Below are positions 12,901 through 23,400 of a DNA stretch of 64,000 nt, piece after piece (the first letter of the stretch is position 1; each line of letters begins with the position of its first letter). This DNA is from Hydractinia symbiolongicarpus (Eukaryota; Cnidaria; Hydrozoa; Anthoathecata; Hydractiniidae). A program made the position numbers and the translations under genes. The stretch spans positions 16,552,001-16,616,000 of the forward strand of contig NC_079876.1 of NCBI RefSeq assembly GCF_029227915.1, written 5' to 3'. Below the pieces are notes generated by a model. It was not told where the DNA came from. It was given only the letters and a program-made list of their open reading frames with translations, and made no database searches.

Positions 12901-15900
12901 CCTCAATATGCTTAGTTTATATTCCACGCGTTTCAAAGGGCAACAAAAACAAAAAAGAGATACAGGAAAAAGCCCATAAGTAAAAGAAAGAAGCTAAAAC
13001 ATGTATTTTAAAGGGACTTAACGGAAAACGTCATGAAGAAGCATTGCTAGTGTCTTTAAAAATAAGATTGTCAAAATATTACCCAAGAGCTATAAATATA
13101 AAAGGAAACCAACACACCTTCATATCGTCGTCATCATCAGACTCCATGTCATCAATGTCATCTTCCAACGCACTAACCTACAGTGAAAAAAAAACAAAAA
13201 CAATTTCATAACATAAAAATTCCTTACGCATCTCTTGTATGATGCCTAAGGAATTATCAGAAATATCAGAAAGTTTGGTAAAAAGCTGTCTTTTGAAAAA
13301 GTTTTAGAAAGCAGAGGATAAAAGCCTACAAATTCTTGTCTGACTATTCACATAATCAATACACAGAGACACAAGAATCTTACTCTAGGTTCAAGTTCTT
13401 CCAGTTCCTCTAAAACGTGCCGTTTCTAAACAAAACAAAATCACAACAAAAACTTAAAGAAAGAGAATAATTGTCATACTGCGACTTTAGTTCTGCCGCT
13501 TAAGCATTTATCAAAGTCAATATTTTAGGCAAAAAAATACATTTGAAAGCTCTGTAGCTAAAAAGACGTTTATCCAAACCAGTGATAGAAAATATTAAAT
13601 TCAACCTACCTGTATTCGTGGTAGCATGATCTCACAAACTCGCTCTTCCCTTAACATTTCGTCGATGAACTCATCCATGTGAATAACATGGAACACTAAA
13701 AACAAAAAAACTTGGTGTTCGGGAAAAGCTTTTACTTCAAAACAACAAACAACTAACAAACAAACAAGTAAGTAAATAAACAAACAAACAAACAAAAGCT
13801 TTGCTATTCATTTAAAAATTACCCCAGCTTCCAAAAATAAGCCAACACGTCCCAACAGACTGCGCCAAAAAACTAAAACAACTTTCAGGGATCTGTACAA
13901 AAATGATGTTGAATACTTAAAGAAAAATGCTTTTGAAAAAATGGATGAACCAACTGGATTTCTGTCTGCCTAACAAACATAAATTTAACATGATTCTTAA
14001 GCTGACAAGATTTATTTCTTACCTCCATTTTTATCTTTTCTTTTCATTTTTCTGTAATCGTTATAAAGAGGTTCCAGATACTTGTAACACTCTAAGGATG
14101 TTCCAACAAGTCTCATGTAATACGCACCAAGTGCTCGAACATATCTAAAAAATTAAGAATTATACTTTACATTTCTTTCAGTGTTTTACCAGAAATTCTA
14201 ATATCAGCACTGTCGCTATGTTGACAGCGGTTGTTACATTTTTTTGATCAATTCCCATACGTGAAAACAAAGGTATAGAGGCATAAAGCTAATACTTAAG
14301 CTAAGATTTACCAGAAAAAAGCATACGCTAAAATTGTAAGGCTCAGTTCTGCATGCAAGACCTTGTGTTTTTTACTTAATAGCATGATTCAAATATTGTG
14401 CGAAATGCTATGAAAAGCGATTAATTTCTTTGCCCAGAAGCACTGCAAAAGACTTCATACATTGGTCAACTAGCATAACAACTCTTAAGAACAGAAAAAA
14501 AGAGTCTTTATCACAAAAGCAAAAATGCAGAATGCTGCTTGCATTTCACAAGTTGTGGTGAAGACTAAAGGCAAAAATCCTGTCCTAGAGGCTGGATTGC
14601 ATCCAATAACAACAACTATACCTGCCTCAGACATAAGTTGGCCTCAGGTTTGAGGTCTTGTTCCAATTTTCTCAAAACAGAAATTCAATTGATACCATCA
14701 TCATACTGTACACATTGTTAGTAAGTCATTGTTTTTCACTGCAGAGCTAAACAAATATATGCACAAGTCTTACTTATAATCTTCATTTTTGATGAACTCA
14801 ACAATGATATCTTTTTCTGGTTGAATTTGTAACATCTTCAAAACTAAACACAAGAAAGGTGTAGGCTTGATGTTCCCGCCAAATGTTCCACCAATATGCT
14901 CCAAAGCCATGGCTTTATCAACCAGCAGTTCAGCTAAGGAATAAAAATGGATTACCATGTATAGAATGTTTGATAAGATCATTTCACAGATCACTTGACA
15001 AAAAATAAAATAAAAAACAAGGTCCTCAAAAAATCATTTTTAATTTTCCAGTTACAATTTCAAACATTGTTGGTAGTAAGTCATTGTTTTTTGCTGCAGA
15101 GCTAAACAAATAGATGCACAAGTCTTACTTATAATCTTCAGAAAACGAATTTAGCTTAAATGGCTGAGTAATACAGTCAAATAACTTTTAAATTACTAAT
15201 CGCTTTTTTTTAATTTACGTTTCTTAGCTGCTGGCTTTAAATGTTAAACTTCTGGATTTGTTGTCAAAAGCTGCTGTTTCTGATGTATTTGAGCCTGTCA
15301 ACTAGGTTTCTGATGTTTGAGTAATTGGTGCTCACAAGCAAATCATGGTATATACATTCTCCACCTTATCCAAAAAACCTAAGTCAACTACCCACCCTTT
15401 TTGTTGTTGTTTTTTATGCAAGTTTGATGTCAAAACTGGCAAGCCATCAAGAAATATTTTGCATAAGGTTCTATTGCAAATTTAAATAGCAATAGATAGG
15501 TCATGTTTATCTGCAAAATTTTATAGAAGTGAGAAAAAAATAGTCATTTTTTCTTATAAACAGTTAACGACTTCCCAAATAAGAAGCTAAAACAAAACAA
15601 CGGACAATATCTCTGTGTATAAATTGTTGAAGTTGCATAAACTGACAGTTGCTACTGTATTGTTTTTTAATTTAGGGACCGTCAACAAAAACTTTTGTCA
15701 TGCAAAGGAATTTTTTTTGTTTTACAAAGTTTTTATAAAAAGCATACAAACTTAAACAAAATATGACGTTTTTAAAGCATAATGTTTAATTGTCTTACAA
15801 CAGTATAAAGTTTTTAAGCTCCGTACAAATGTGTTTTGATAACTTTGGAACAAAATATGGTGTTATATGACTGTGTTTTAATAACTTTAAAACAAAATAT

Positions 15901-18625
15901 GTTTAAGCTCTATACTATCGCATTTTAATGTTTTAATAAAAAAAATATGATGTTGTTTAAACTTTATAAGATCTTTAAAATTATATACAATAAAAACAAT
16001 AAAAACACACAAAGCATTTCATCATCAGGTAAGTAATAAGATCTGGTTCTAATGATTTTAGTTTAAATTGTTTAAATTTACACAATTGCGTTTTGATGAT
16101 GTTAGCAAATGAATGTGTATTATTTGTATTGGCTAATTAATTTTTGCATTTGTATGGAAATTTGTATGACCTTACAAAAAAAAAATTTTATTAAAATCGT
16201 ATAAAATTCTTATATGTTTTAACAAAAAAAAGGTACAACTGACTAAGGCAAATATCTGGCGCTGTTTGTCATTTCAGCCCTTAAAACAGTGTCAGTCAGT
16301 TGGCAAATAAAAACTAAAAAAATGCGGCCAATGAGTTTCACTTTGTTCTGTCCTCTTGTAAAACAAATAGGACATTTGCCATACCATTACTGCACCAAGA
16401 AATTTTTTTGTACATCAGGGTTCTGTACTTAGTCCTTTGTTGTAGTCTTAGAATCACTGTTGGTGGAGTTCAGAAAAGGTTGTACATGGAATTTATTGTA
16501 CGCAGATGGATTTGTTCTCATAGCAGAGGCTTTGGAAGAATTAGTTAAAAAGTTTAAGAAGTGGAAAAAAGGACTAAAAAAGAAAGGGTTAAGACTAATT
16601 GCAGCAAAGCCTAAAGTCATGATTAGTAGCATTGAAGCCAAGTGAGACATTGTAGTTGGAAGGTGGCCTTGTTGAGTTTGCAGGATTTGTTTGTAGTAAC
16701 TTTGGTTTGTTGTAACTTTGTTAGCTAGCAGAGTCCAGGCAATTTAGGTAAAAGGTAGGTTGTATGAGGTCTGTGTAGGAAGTCTTATGTTGCACGGTAG
16801 TGAGACATGGAAAGTGAAGCAGGTAGATCTTGACGGCTTAGAATGGAAATATGAGAATGGTTAGGTGGATTTGTAATGCCAGTCTGAGAGTCAGAAAGAG
16901 TTCCGATAAGCTAAGAAGCAGGCTAGGTATCTGCTGTGTTGAAGATGTTATCCAGATAAGAAGATTGAGTTGGTTCGGACACTTGGAAAGAAAGGAGGAA
17001 TTGGGTAAAAAAAGTGTAGAGTCATAATAGTTTCTGGGGCAAAGCTCAGTGGTAGACTAAGAAAACTTGGCAGGAGGTTATAAGGACAGACTTGATACAG
17101 AGGGATTTGAGTTTAGATCTAATGTAGTCCAGATCACTTTGGAAGAAGGTCAATATACCCCGACCAACCCATGCTAGCAACAGAAAACGAACGTCAAGCC
17201 AAGAATGATGATGATGATGATGGTTTATCTGATCCAAAAGAACAAGTTTTTGAGAGAATTATTTTGGTAATTCCTAAAAATATTCAAGGATATGATACAT
17301 TTAAAATGGTTGTCAGCTTGTTTTAAGTTAACGATCGAAAAAACTCTTACTTACTTACTTACATACAGGGACATTTTGACAAATACCGCATTTGCAAGAT
17401 CCTGTATTTAGTGGTTTTCCCTGACCAAAACTAATGATGGGTAGTTATTTCTTTTAGTGTTCCAGTTTGACATATGGGCTGAGGGGGGTTGTTGGTAATG
17501 CCTTAAAAACTAAGGCCGAAGGAATTTGTACCTCAGTTTACCGTCGTCTGTATCTCAGGCGTACCATGTGGGAAATTTTCATTATTCATTATTTTGCCCC
17601 TCAGCTTAGCTAGCTTGAACCCGAAACCCTCGGTGCCCAAACCGGAACTACAGCGCCGAAAGACAACCTCTGGAGACTGGGACATATATCCAAATGAGGC
17701 AAGGCTTGATCGCACAACTTTGTATGGCAAGCATTGGAACAAAGGCCCTTCGAAATTTAAATTAACACATTACATTACATTTGAAAACATCCAAAAAAAG
17801 AACACTTTCGATTGATTGCAACACCAATAGAAATTACGCAATAGCTTTTTCAAAATAGGATGCATTGAGTATATTTTATTTCTTTCTTTGTGGAACTGTG
17901 ATGAATATGTTCATCATTTATGTATATTGAATATTTAATTATTTTTTTATTTTTTTATTATATGTTTTACTATACCGGTTCAGTAATTTTTTCATGCAGG
18001 GTTAAAGAATATGGCTCAGGGGCGACTAAAAATCGGAGGGTCATGAAATAGAGCATGGCGAAATGCGCGGTGATTCGAGTTGTTGTTGGAAATCCTAAGT
18101 GATGATGGTGTGGTGATGTGCAAAGCATGTCAGAGGGGTTTATTAAGATATTCTTTGAGTGATTACTTCACATTCTCATTCTCTGGAGTCATTATTTTTA
18201 AATAATGACATTTTTCATGCACTGGTAAATATACATGCAGGCAGGCCAACGGTAAACTGAGGTCCAACTTCCTTTAGCCTCAAAAGAACCCTAGTAGGGC
18301 ACCTGCAGTTATTATGTTTTACTTACAGCATCACACTATAGATGACTTGCTATAAGCTTTGTATACATTGTTTTCAGCATGCAAATAGTTTTTTAACTAA
18401 AGATAGCACGTCATCATTCTCCTTTTCACTGGTTTTTAAAAATAAAACCCAATATAATGTCTCAAAGCAAACATTTGAGAATGCGTGTAATATACCTGTA
18501 AGTGCAAAACATTCTTCTTTCCAGTATTTACTCTCATAAATTCTAGTTCTTGTAATCTTTTCAACAAGGTATTGGGGATTTGTGCCTCTGATGGTTTTAG
18601 CATCAGACACTGTTCTGTTAGCCAT
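9941..18625 (-). CDS. PRPF38A: Pre-mRNA-splicing factor 38A
   Basis: PRPF38A is a nuclear spliceosome protein of the pre-catalytic B complex, needed for activation. Nine coding exons read in phase: 18625-18496, 14933-14774, 14144-14023, 13695-13610, 13425-13384, 13177-13118, 11672-11602, 11043-10999 and 10052-9941 (275 aa). The start is the ATG of MANRTVSDAKTIRGTNPQYL, as in animal orthologues. An in-frame upstream ATG exists but is not conserved. The PRP38 fold covers residues 1 to about 180 and includes GGTFGGNIKPTPFLCLVLKM, IVEFIKNEDYKYVRALGAYY, LEPLYNDYRKMKRKDKNG and HMDEFIDEMLREERVCEIML. An acidic stretch (LEDDIDDMESDDDDDMK) and an RS-rich tail ending SPKRSRR follow. The tail is shorter than in the human protein (312 aa, from memory). 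Intron 1 (about 3.6 kb) carries transposon remnants. It is head-to-head with SPEF2. Confidence 0.97.
12470..12715. mobile_element. TTCGCAAAA-rich MITE-like repeat in a PRPF38A intron
   Basis: Words such as TTTCGCAAAAT, TTTTGCGA, ATTCGCGAAGA and AATTCGCAAAA recur in both orientations. The style resembles the element at 55066-55471. The borders are approximate and no target duplication was identified. It lies in the intron between exons 6 and 7. Confidence 0.35.
13745..13797. repeat. (AAAC)n microsatellite
   Basis: Imperfect CAAA repeats just upstream (gene sense) of PRPF38A exon 4. Confidence 0.85.
15065..15140. repeat. Duplicate of PRPF38A exon 2 donor region
   Basis: This segment repeats 14713-14785 almost exactly, offset by about 355 bases. 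The source includes the last bases of exon 2 and its 5' splice site (GATTATAA|GTAAGA on the minus strand). The copy therefore places a decoy donor inside intron 1, upstream of exon 2 in gene orientation. The rest of exon 2 is not duplicated. Confidence 0.8.
16405..17225 (+). pseudogene. LINE reverse-transcriptase 3' remnant (copy 1)
   Basis: Decayed non-LTR retrotransposon, antisense to PRPF38A in its intron 1. In order, the broken frames give the RT motif HQGSVLSPLL (about 16413-16442) and then LLYADGFVLIAEALEELVKK, the YADD box with its second Asp changed to Gly. A trace of a Cys-rich finger insert (GRWPC-stop-VC) follows. The conserved C-terminal region comes next: GSETWKVKQVDLDGLE, MVRWICNASLRVRKSSDKLR, RLSWFGHLERKE and NIPRPTHAS. 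It ends in a (GAT)n tail at about 17205-17222. Multiple stops and frameshifts make it inactive. The same family appears at the window's right edge on the minus strand. Confidence 0.85.
17505..18290. mobile_element. Inverted-repeat non-autonomous element, ~0.8 kb
   Basis: The inward sequence from the left end (around 17510-17545) matches the inward sequence from the right end (reverse complement of about 18250-18285). They share a GGAA..TTG..ACCTCAGTTTACCG core. Between them is AT-rich sequence with a short open frame (about 17594-17815) of no known family. This suggests a TIR-bounded element within PRPF38A intron 1. Exact ends and target duplication are not resolved. Confidence 0.5.
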
Positions 18626-19329
18626 CTTTGATAGAATGTTTTGTCCCGCTGGCCCTGATGTCACTAAATATATGGTAGTATCTCAAATTGGTTAACTGAG
18701 GCTTCGTATGCCAATGTTATGTGGTCTTATATGAAGTACTGCTTATATAAAATCGCCTTTGTTGTAAGGTACGCATGTTTGGCATTTTATAGCTTGTCAA
18801 AGCAACTTCATAAACAAATATGGCGCTTCCACGCTGACTGTTCATGGGATCAAATAAAAGAAAAGCAAAAATAATGTATCAATATTTTGAGAGTCCATTT
18901 CCTTTACTTTAGATAAAAACTGACCCACAACCGCTTGTCTTTTTCAATATATAAATATGTTCCGTTGGGTGTGTTTAAAGCTTTAGCAGCTAGCTACCTC
19001 CCACTTAGAAAAGAGTATATAATCAAAAATCAACTCGTACTAATATCGTACTAATTACGAAAATGATATTGTTTTATACTTGTTTTGATTTGTTTGAAAA
19101 ATATTCGTTAAATTGCAAAATATTAGCTAGAAAAGAAGCTTTGTGTAAGTTGCCATCTTTGTCTCTCTCTTGAGAATGTAAATAAATTGCTTCGCAGGAG
19201 GGCGTGTAACTCTTCCAGGTGATAATTTCGCTGACTTAGCCATGGCCCAGGATTTTGTAAATAATATTGTATATAATATATTTTAATATTGATAACATGT
19301 ACAAGAAGATAAATCTAGTGCTATTATTC

Positions 19330-20260
19330 TGGCCCAACTTACGGACCATTTTAGACACGGTGGCCCATCTCTTAGGGTGGGCCATCTTTTGACATGCTGC
19401 CCTGTCAATTGACGGGTCAGTACCAACTTGTGACATGGCGTTAAAAGATGTTTGCATACATCAAGACCTTGTATTTAACGTAAACTAACTCCAATAAAGT
19501 GAAAAAACTGAAATGCTGCAACTTTTTCTGGCATTTTGTTGTATATAGCTAGCTGAGATTAAATCAAGTTATGCATTTAAATTTTCTTGTGGGCAGCTAT
19601 TTATGTTTAGCTACTTTTTAAGATAATCTTTGATGGAATTATTGCAACTTCATATTGCTCATTACTTTATCTATTTTTGTAATAGATTATATTTAAAGAA
19701 TTCATGATTTTTCTCCTCCATTTATTTTTTGTTCTCTTTGTTTTGTTTTCTTAAGTCCTCTCCTAGAGACACTGCATTTGTCTACAGTTGGGCCAGGCCT
19801 GTCTTCAATTTTTTTTAAAATTTGAAACAGCCCATGTTACAAGGTTTAACTTTAGTCTGGGAGACTTCAAACTGACCCATGTTAAGGTGTCAATAGTTGG
19901 GCATGTCCCATCTTATGACAGAGTCTTTAAAAAGCATGGGAATTGTTTGTCAATACTTAGGCCTGTCCCATCTTATGACACATTTTCTAAAATTGCAAAA
20001 GTCTCTTATGTACAGTTCAGTTTGTCCCATCCGATGACACGGTTTTTAAAAGCGGGAGATTCCTTTGTCAATGTTTTGGCCTTACCAACTTAGGATGAAT
20101 TTGCATACATTTGTCCAAAGTTGGACTGGGCCTGTCAATAGATGGGGCATCCCAACTGTGAATGCACGACCTGTCTTTTGACATTCTGTCTTAAGACGGG
20201 CCAGTCCCGCATCCAAAGTTGGGTCGGTGTCCGTAGTTGGGTCAGAACACTACTTCTATT
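19330..20260. repeat. Degenerate repeats around GTCCCATCTTATGACA
   Basis: The word GTCCCATC(T/C)TATGACA or close variants occurs at about 19907, 19967 and 20027. It lies among related words such as GGGCCTGTC and AGTTGGGTC. Related, partly inverted words lie at 19330-19450. Spacing is about 60 bases in the central part. This looks like a decayed tandem repeat; the open frames over it are not protein-like. Confidence 0.5.
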
Positions 20261-20944
20261 ATTCCTATTGCAAAAAGGTAATAACACAAGAGAATATTTT
20301 ATAATTATTAACAAAATTCAACTTATATAGTTATAATAATTTACTTTTTTTCTTTTGCTCCAAGTTTTGTTTAATGGGTTTAAAGGGCCCTTTTTTACCA
20401 TCCAAGTTATAACGGCAAACTGGGTTTAATTTAAAAAAGTGGTGACTTTTAACGTGGAAGCATGTTGTAAACACGAGAAATGTAGCTCTATAGTGGCTTT
20501 ATTATTTTGAACTTTACTTTTACTGAATTCTCAACATAGACATAACATATAAACAGGATGAGATAAACTTTTTTAAAGTGGGAAGTAAAACACATAAAAT
20601 TTGAACAGCATTTTTCAGCAAAAAGTATACCGCCTATCCATCCTTTTGCTAATGTAGCACTAATAGCTTGATAATGCTAGGTGGAGGTAATCCTTTACAA
20701 AATACCTTTAGAAATAGTCAAAATTGAGGACGCTATATAATGAGTGTGAACCATCCACAAACAGTGGTTATTACTATCCTTGTCCTAGGTAAGCATTTTG
20801 GTTCATGACTGTCAATATTGTTTTACATGACTGAGAATAAATAATCAGAATAATTTTGTGTGTTGGCTAAGAGTGGCATCCGCAAGATGGTCATTGCATT
20901 GCCTCAGCTTGTATTACTACATAGTAATATACAAATTTAACATA

Positions 20945-21095
20945 CAGGTACTGGTGTTATATCATGTGCAAATACATAGCATGTGCATTACAGACACTGA
21001 CATCATACCATGTGCAGCCAAATACATGGTATACACATCACAGACGCTGGTGTCATATTAGTACAGCCAAATACATGGTATACAGATTCCAGGCT
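20945..21095. repeat. ~50-bp tandem repeat, about three copies
   Basis: The word AAATACATGGTATACA recurs with CATCACAGACGCTGGTGTCA and variants, at intervals of about 50 bases. It lies shortly upstream of the SPEF2 start exon. Confidence 0.6.
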
Positions 21096-21417
21096 CTAGT
21101 TGTGTCATTTTTGTATTCAAAAGAATCGTTCAAAAAGCCTCTTGTTGAACGGAGTGCCACAATTAAAAAAATCTGAATTGAAAGGTTTCAGTCCAAATTT
21201 ATTATTGTGCAAACCTAAAAAGGCCTTGTTAAAAATTTAAAATTAAATCTTAACAACGGAAGGCATTGGTGTTTTTATCTTTTTTAGCCACCTTATTAAT
21301 TTACTTATATATAGTGTTTATAATTATTTGTGTTTGATACTTGATACATTTTTTGTGTCACTAATTAGAAATTGTTTGTTATATTTTACAGAAAACATGT
21401 AATGAAAATTGTCAAAA

Positions 21418-23400
21418 ATGTCTGAAATACTCTGCAAATGGCTTAACGAGGATGTTAAGTTAAGCCAAAAAGTTGGTGAGTTTTTTTTTAAATATAAATG
21501 TGTTGTAAGAAATTTTATTGGAATTAAATTTACTGAACTCCACAAGTTTTGGTTGATCTCACACAATTCATTTCCCCTTAAATATACTGAGAATATTAAT
21601 TTTAAAAATGTGTTTAGTAATAAATGATGTGCAATCAGCCTTTACTAGTTGTCAGCCCATGGAAGAATCCACAGTTCCACTCTTCCTCAAATTTTCACGT
21701 GTCATACTTCCTTTTTCATGCATCCTTGCCTTCCTATTAGCCTGAAGTAATGAAATTTGTTTGGACGGGGGCATTTTCTTTTTTTGATTGTGGAAAGTAT
21801 ACTTATCTTGCAAAAGTTTCAGGAAAAAAGAAGTTTATAATTGAAATGCTTCTTTGACTTTATTTGACAGTAGTTTGATATAAAAGGAGAGGTTTATTAA
21901 GCCTTTCCAGGGTTTTGCCTGATTATTTGTTTTATGAGGATCCTTAACAGTATATGAAGGACCCTTTATTCAGGAGGGTACAAAATATTACCCTTTTAAG
22001 AATTGCGTGAATCTAAATCTTTTTTTAGATCCAAATAATTTTGCGGAATGTTTCGGAAATGGCTATCTTATTGGAGAATTACTTAGTCAATATGGATTAC
22101 AGGTACTGTTCTTATATATTTTTTGTAAAATATTTCTCAAAAAAATTGTGCCTAGGTGCATAAAATCAAAATCTTTCTCTGCAAATGTTAACCATTTTTC
22201 AAGAGTACATTCCCTTTCCAATTGCCTTTATTTTCATATTAATTAGGGTTCTATCTAGGTTTATTACTTTTTTTGTTCTGTTTTTTTATTTTAGGACGAC
22301 TTCAGTTTGTTCTCTCAATCACGGTATAAGATCTGTTAAAAAATATTTTTTTATTTGCATTCTTCCAAATACTATTACTAAAAATCTGTTGAAAAAAAGT
22401 TATTTCTTCCTCTCAGTTAAAATTACATAACCACAGACAGATCAAGGAAGGTCTGGCTTGATAAACAGCTTGGTATAGGATTTTAATTACGTCAGAAACA
22501 TATCTGGGATGAGAAGTTTTCGTTATTGATGTCTCTAAAATTGAATATGCAACCTATTTTATGTGAATTGTTTATGCACATTCTTACTACACAGCAGGGC
22601 TAATTTAACCTAGAAGAATCTCAGATATTTCTGAATTCAAAACATTTTGCATAGATGTGTATGTATATTGGATGCTTAAACCACTTTGATCACTATAACT
22701 TGCAATTCTTTTCTTTAGATCAGCTGATACAAAATTGAATAATTTTTTCCGCATAGAACCAACAATGGCGTTACTAGACATCAAGTTTGACACAAACATG
22801 GTATGTCTGTTGCACTTGTATTTTGCAGCACCCAAAGTTGGAAGTACCAATAATGATCCTCATAACAGAATCTAGATCTCGTTGTATGTATATGTATGGC
22901 CTTTAATAAGATTTGACCATAGTATCATAGCAATTAAAAATCATTTAGTGGCCTTTCGGTTCCAGAAACTGAAGTCACCCTAATTTAAAATTTCTATTTT
23001 GTCCCCCAAACACTAGAAAATATTACCTAAAATTATGGAATATGGAATGTGTTATTGCAACATGACAAAAATGTTGTATTAAAAATCTTTTTAGTTACTA
23101 TTTTACAGGGTTTTCTTTGCCATACTGTAATAGCCAGAGTATATTTCAAACTTTACTGATTAATAAGTTAAGAGCATAATAGTTTTCAATGACCGTAACA
23201 AAAGTGTTGTTGTAATATTTAACTTGTAGGCGAGAGAAATCATCAATGAGAGACCTGGAATGGCCACCAGACTACTGTACCAGTTATTTATAGCATTGGG
23301 GAAGAAGTCTAAAATGAATTTAACAGGTTTTGCTATGGAGACTATGCGACCACTTGGTCCTGCCAGGTTAGGTGTTATCGAAAGCGACATGTACAAAGAG
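21418..23400 (+). CDS. SPEF2: SPEF2 exons 1-5: CH domain
   Basis: Exons: 21418-21475, 22029-22102, 22295-22323, 22719-22800, 23230-23400 (residues 1-138). The calponin-homology domain is shown by EILCKWLNEDV, FAECFGNGYLIGELLSQYGL, KLNNFFRIEPTMALLDIKFD and PGMATRLLYQLFIALGKKSK. The spacing is typical of CH domains in ciliary proteins (SPEF1/SPEF2 type), which bind tubulin or axonemal partners. Exon 3 is only 29 bases and splits an Arg codon. Confidence 0.95.

Larger units (their letters stand above)
18626..21391. other. Head-to-head spacer between PRPF38A and SPEF2
   Basis: About 2.8 kb separate the two start codons. This interval must hold both promoters and 5' UTRs, but I see no element I can name with confidence. 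The SPEF2 5' side shows a pyrimidine-rich tract ending in ACAG at 21388-21391, just before the start exon, so an upstream non-coding exon is likely. The rest holds degenerate tandem repeats listed separately. Confidence 0.5.

Noticed and set aside
21409-21418. Upstream start for SPEF2 (TTG, adding MSK)
   Set aside because: Not an ATG; the ATG at 21418 matches the conserved N terminus MSEIL.
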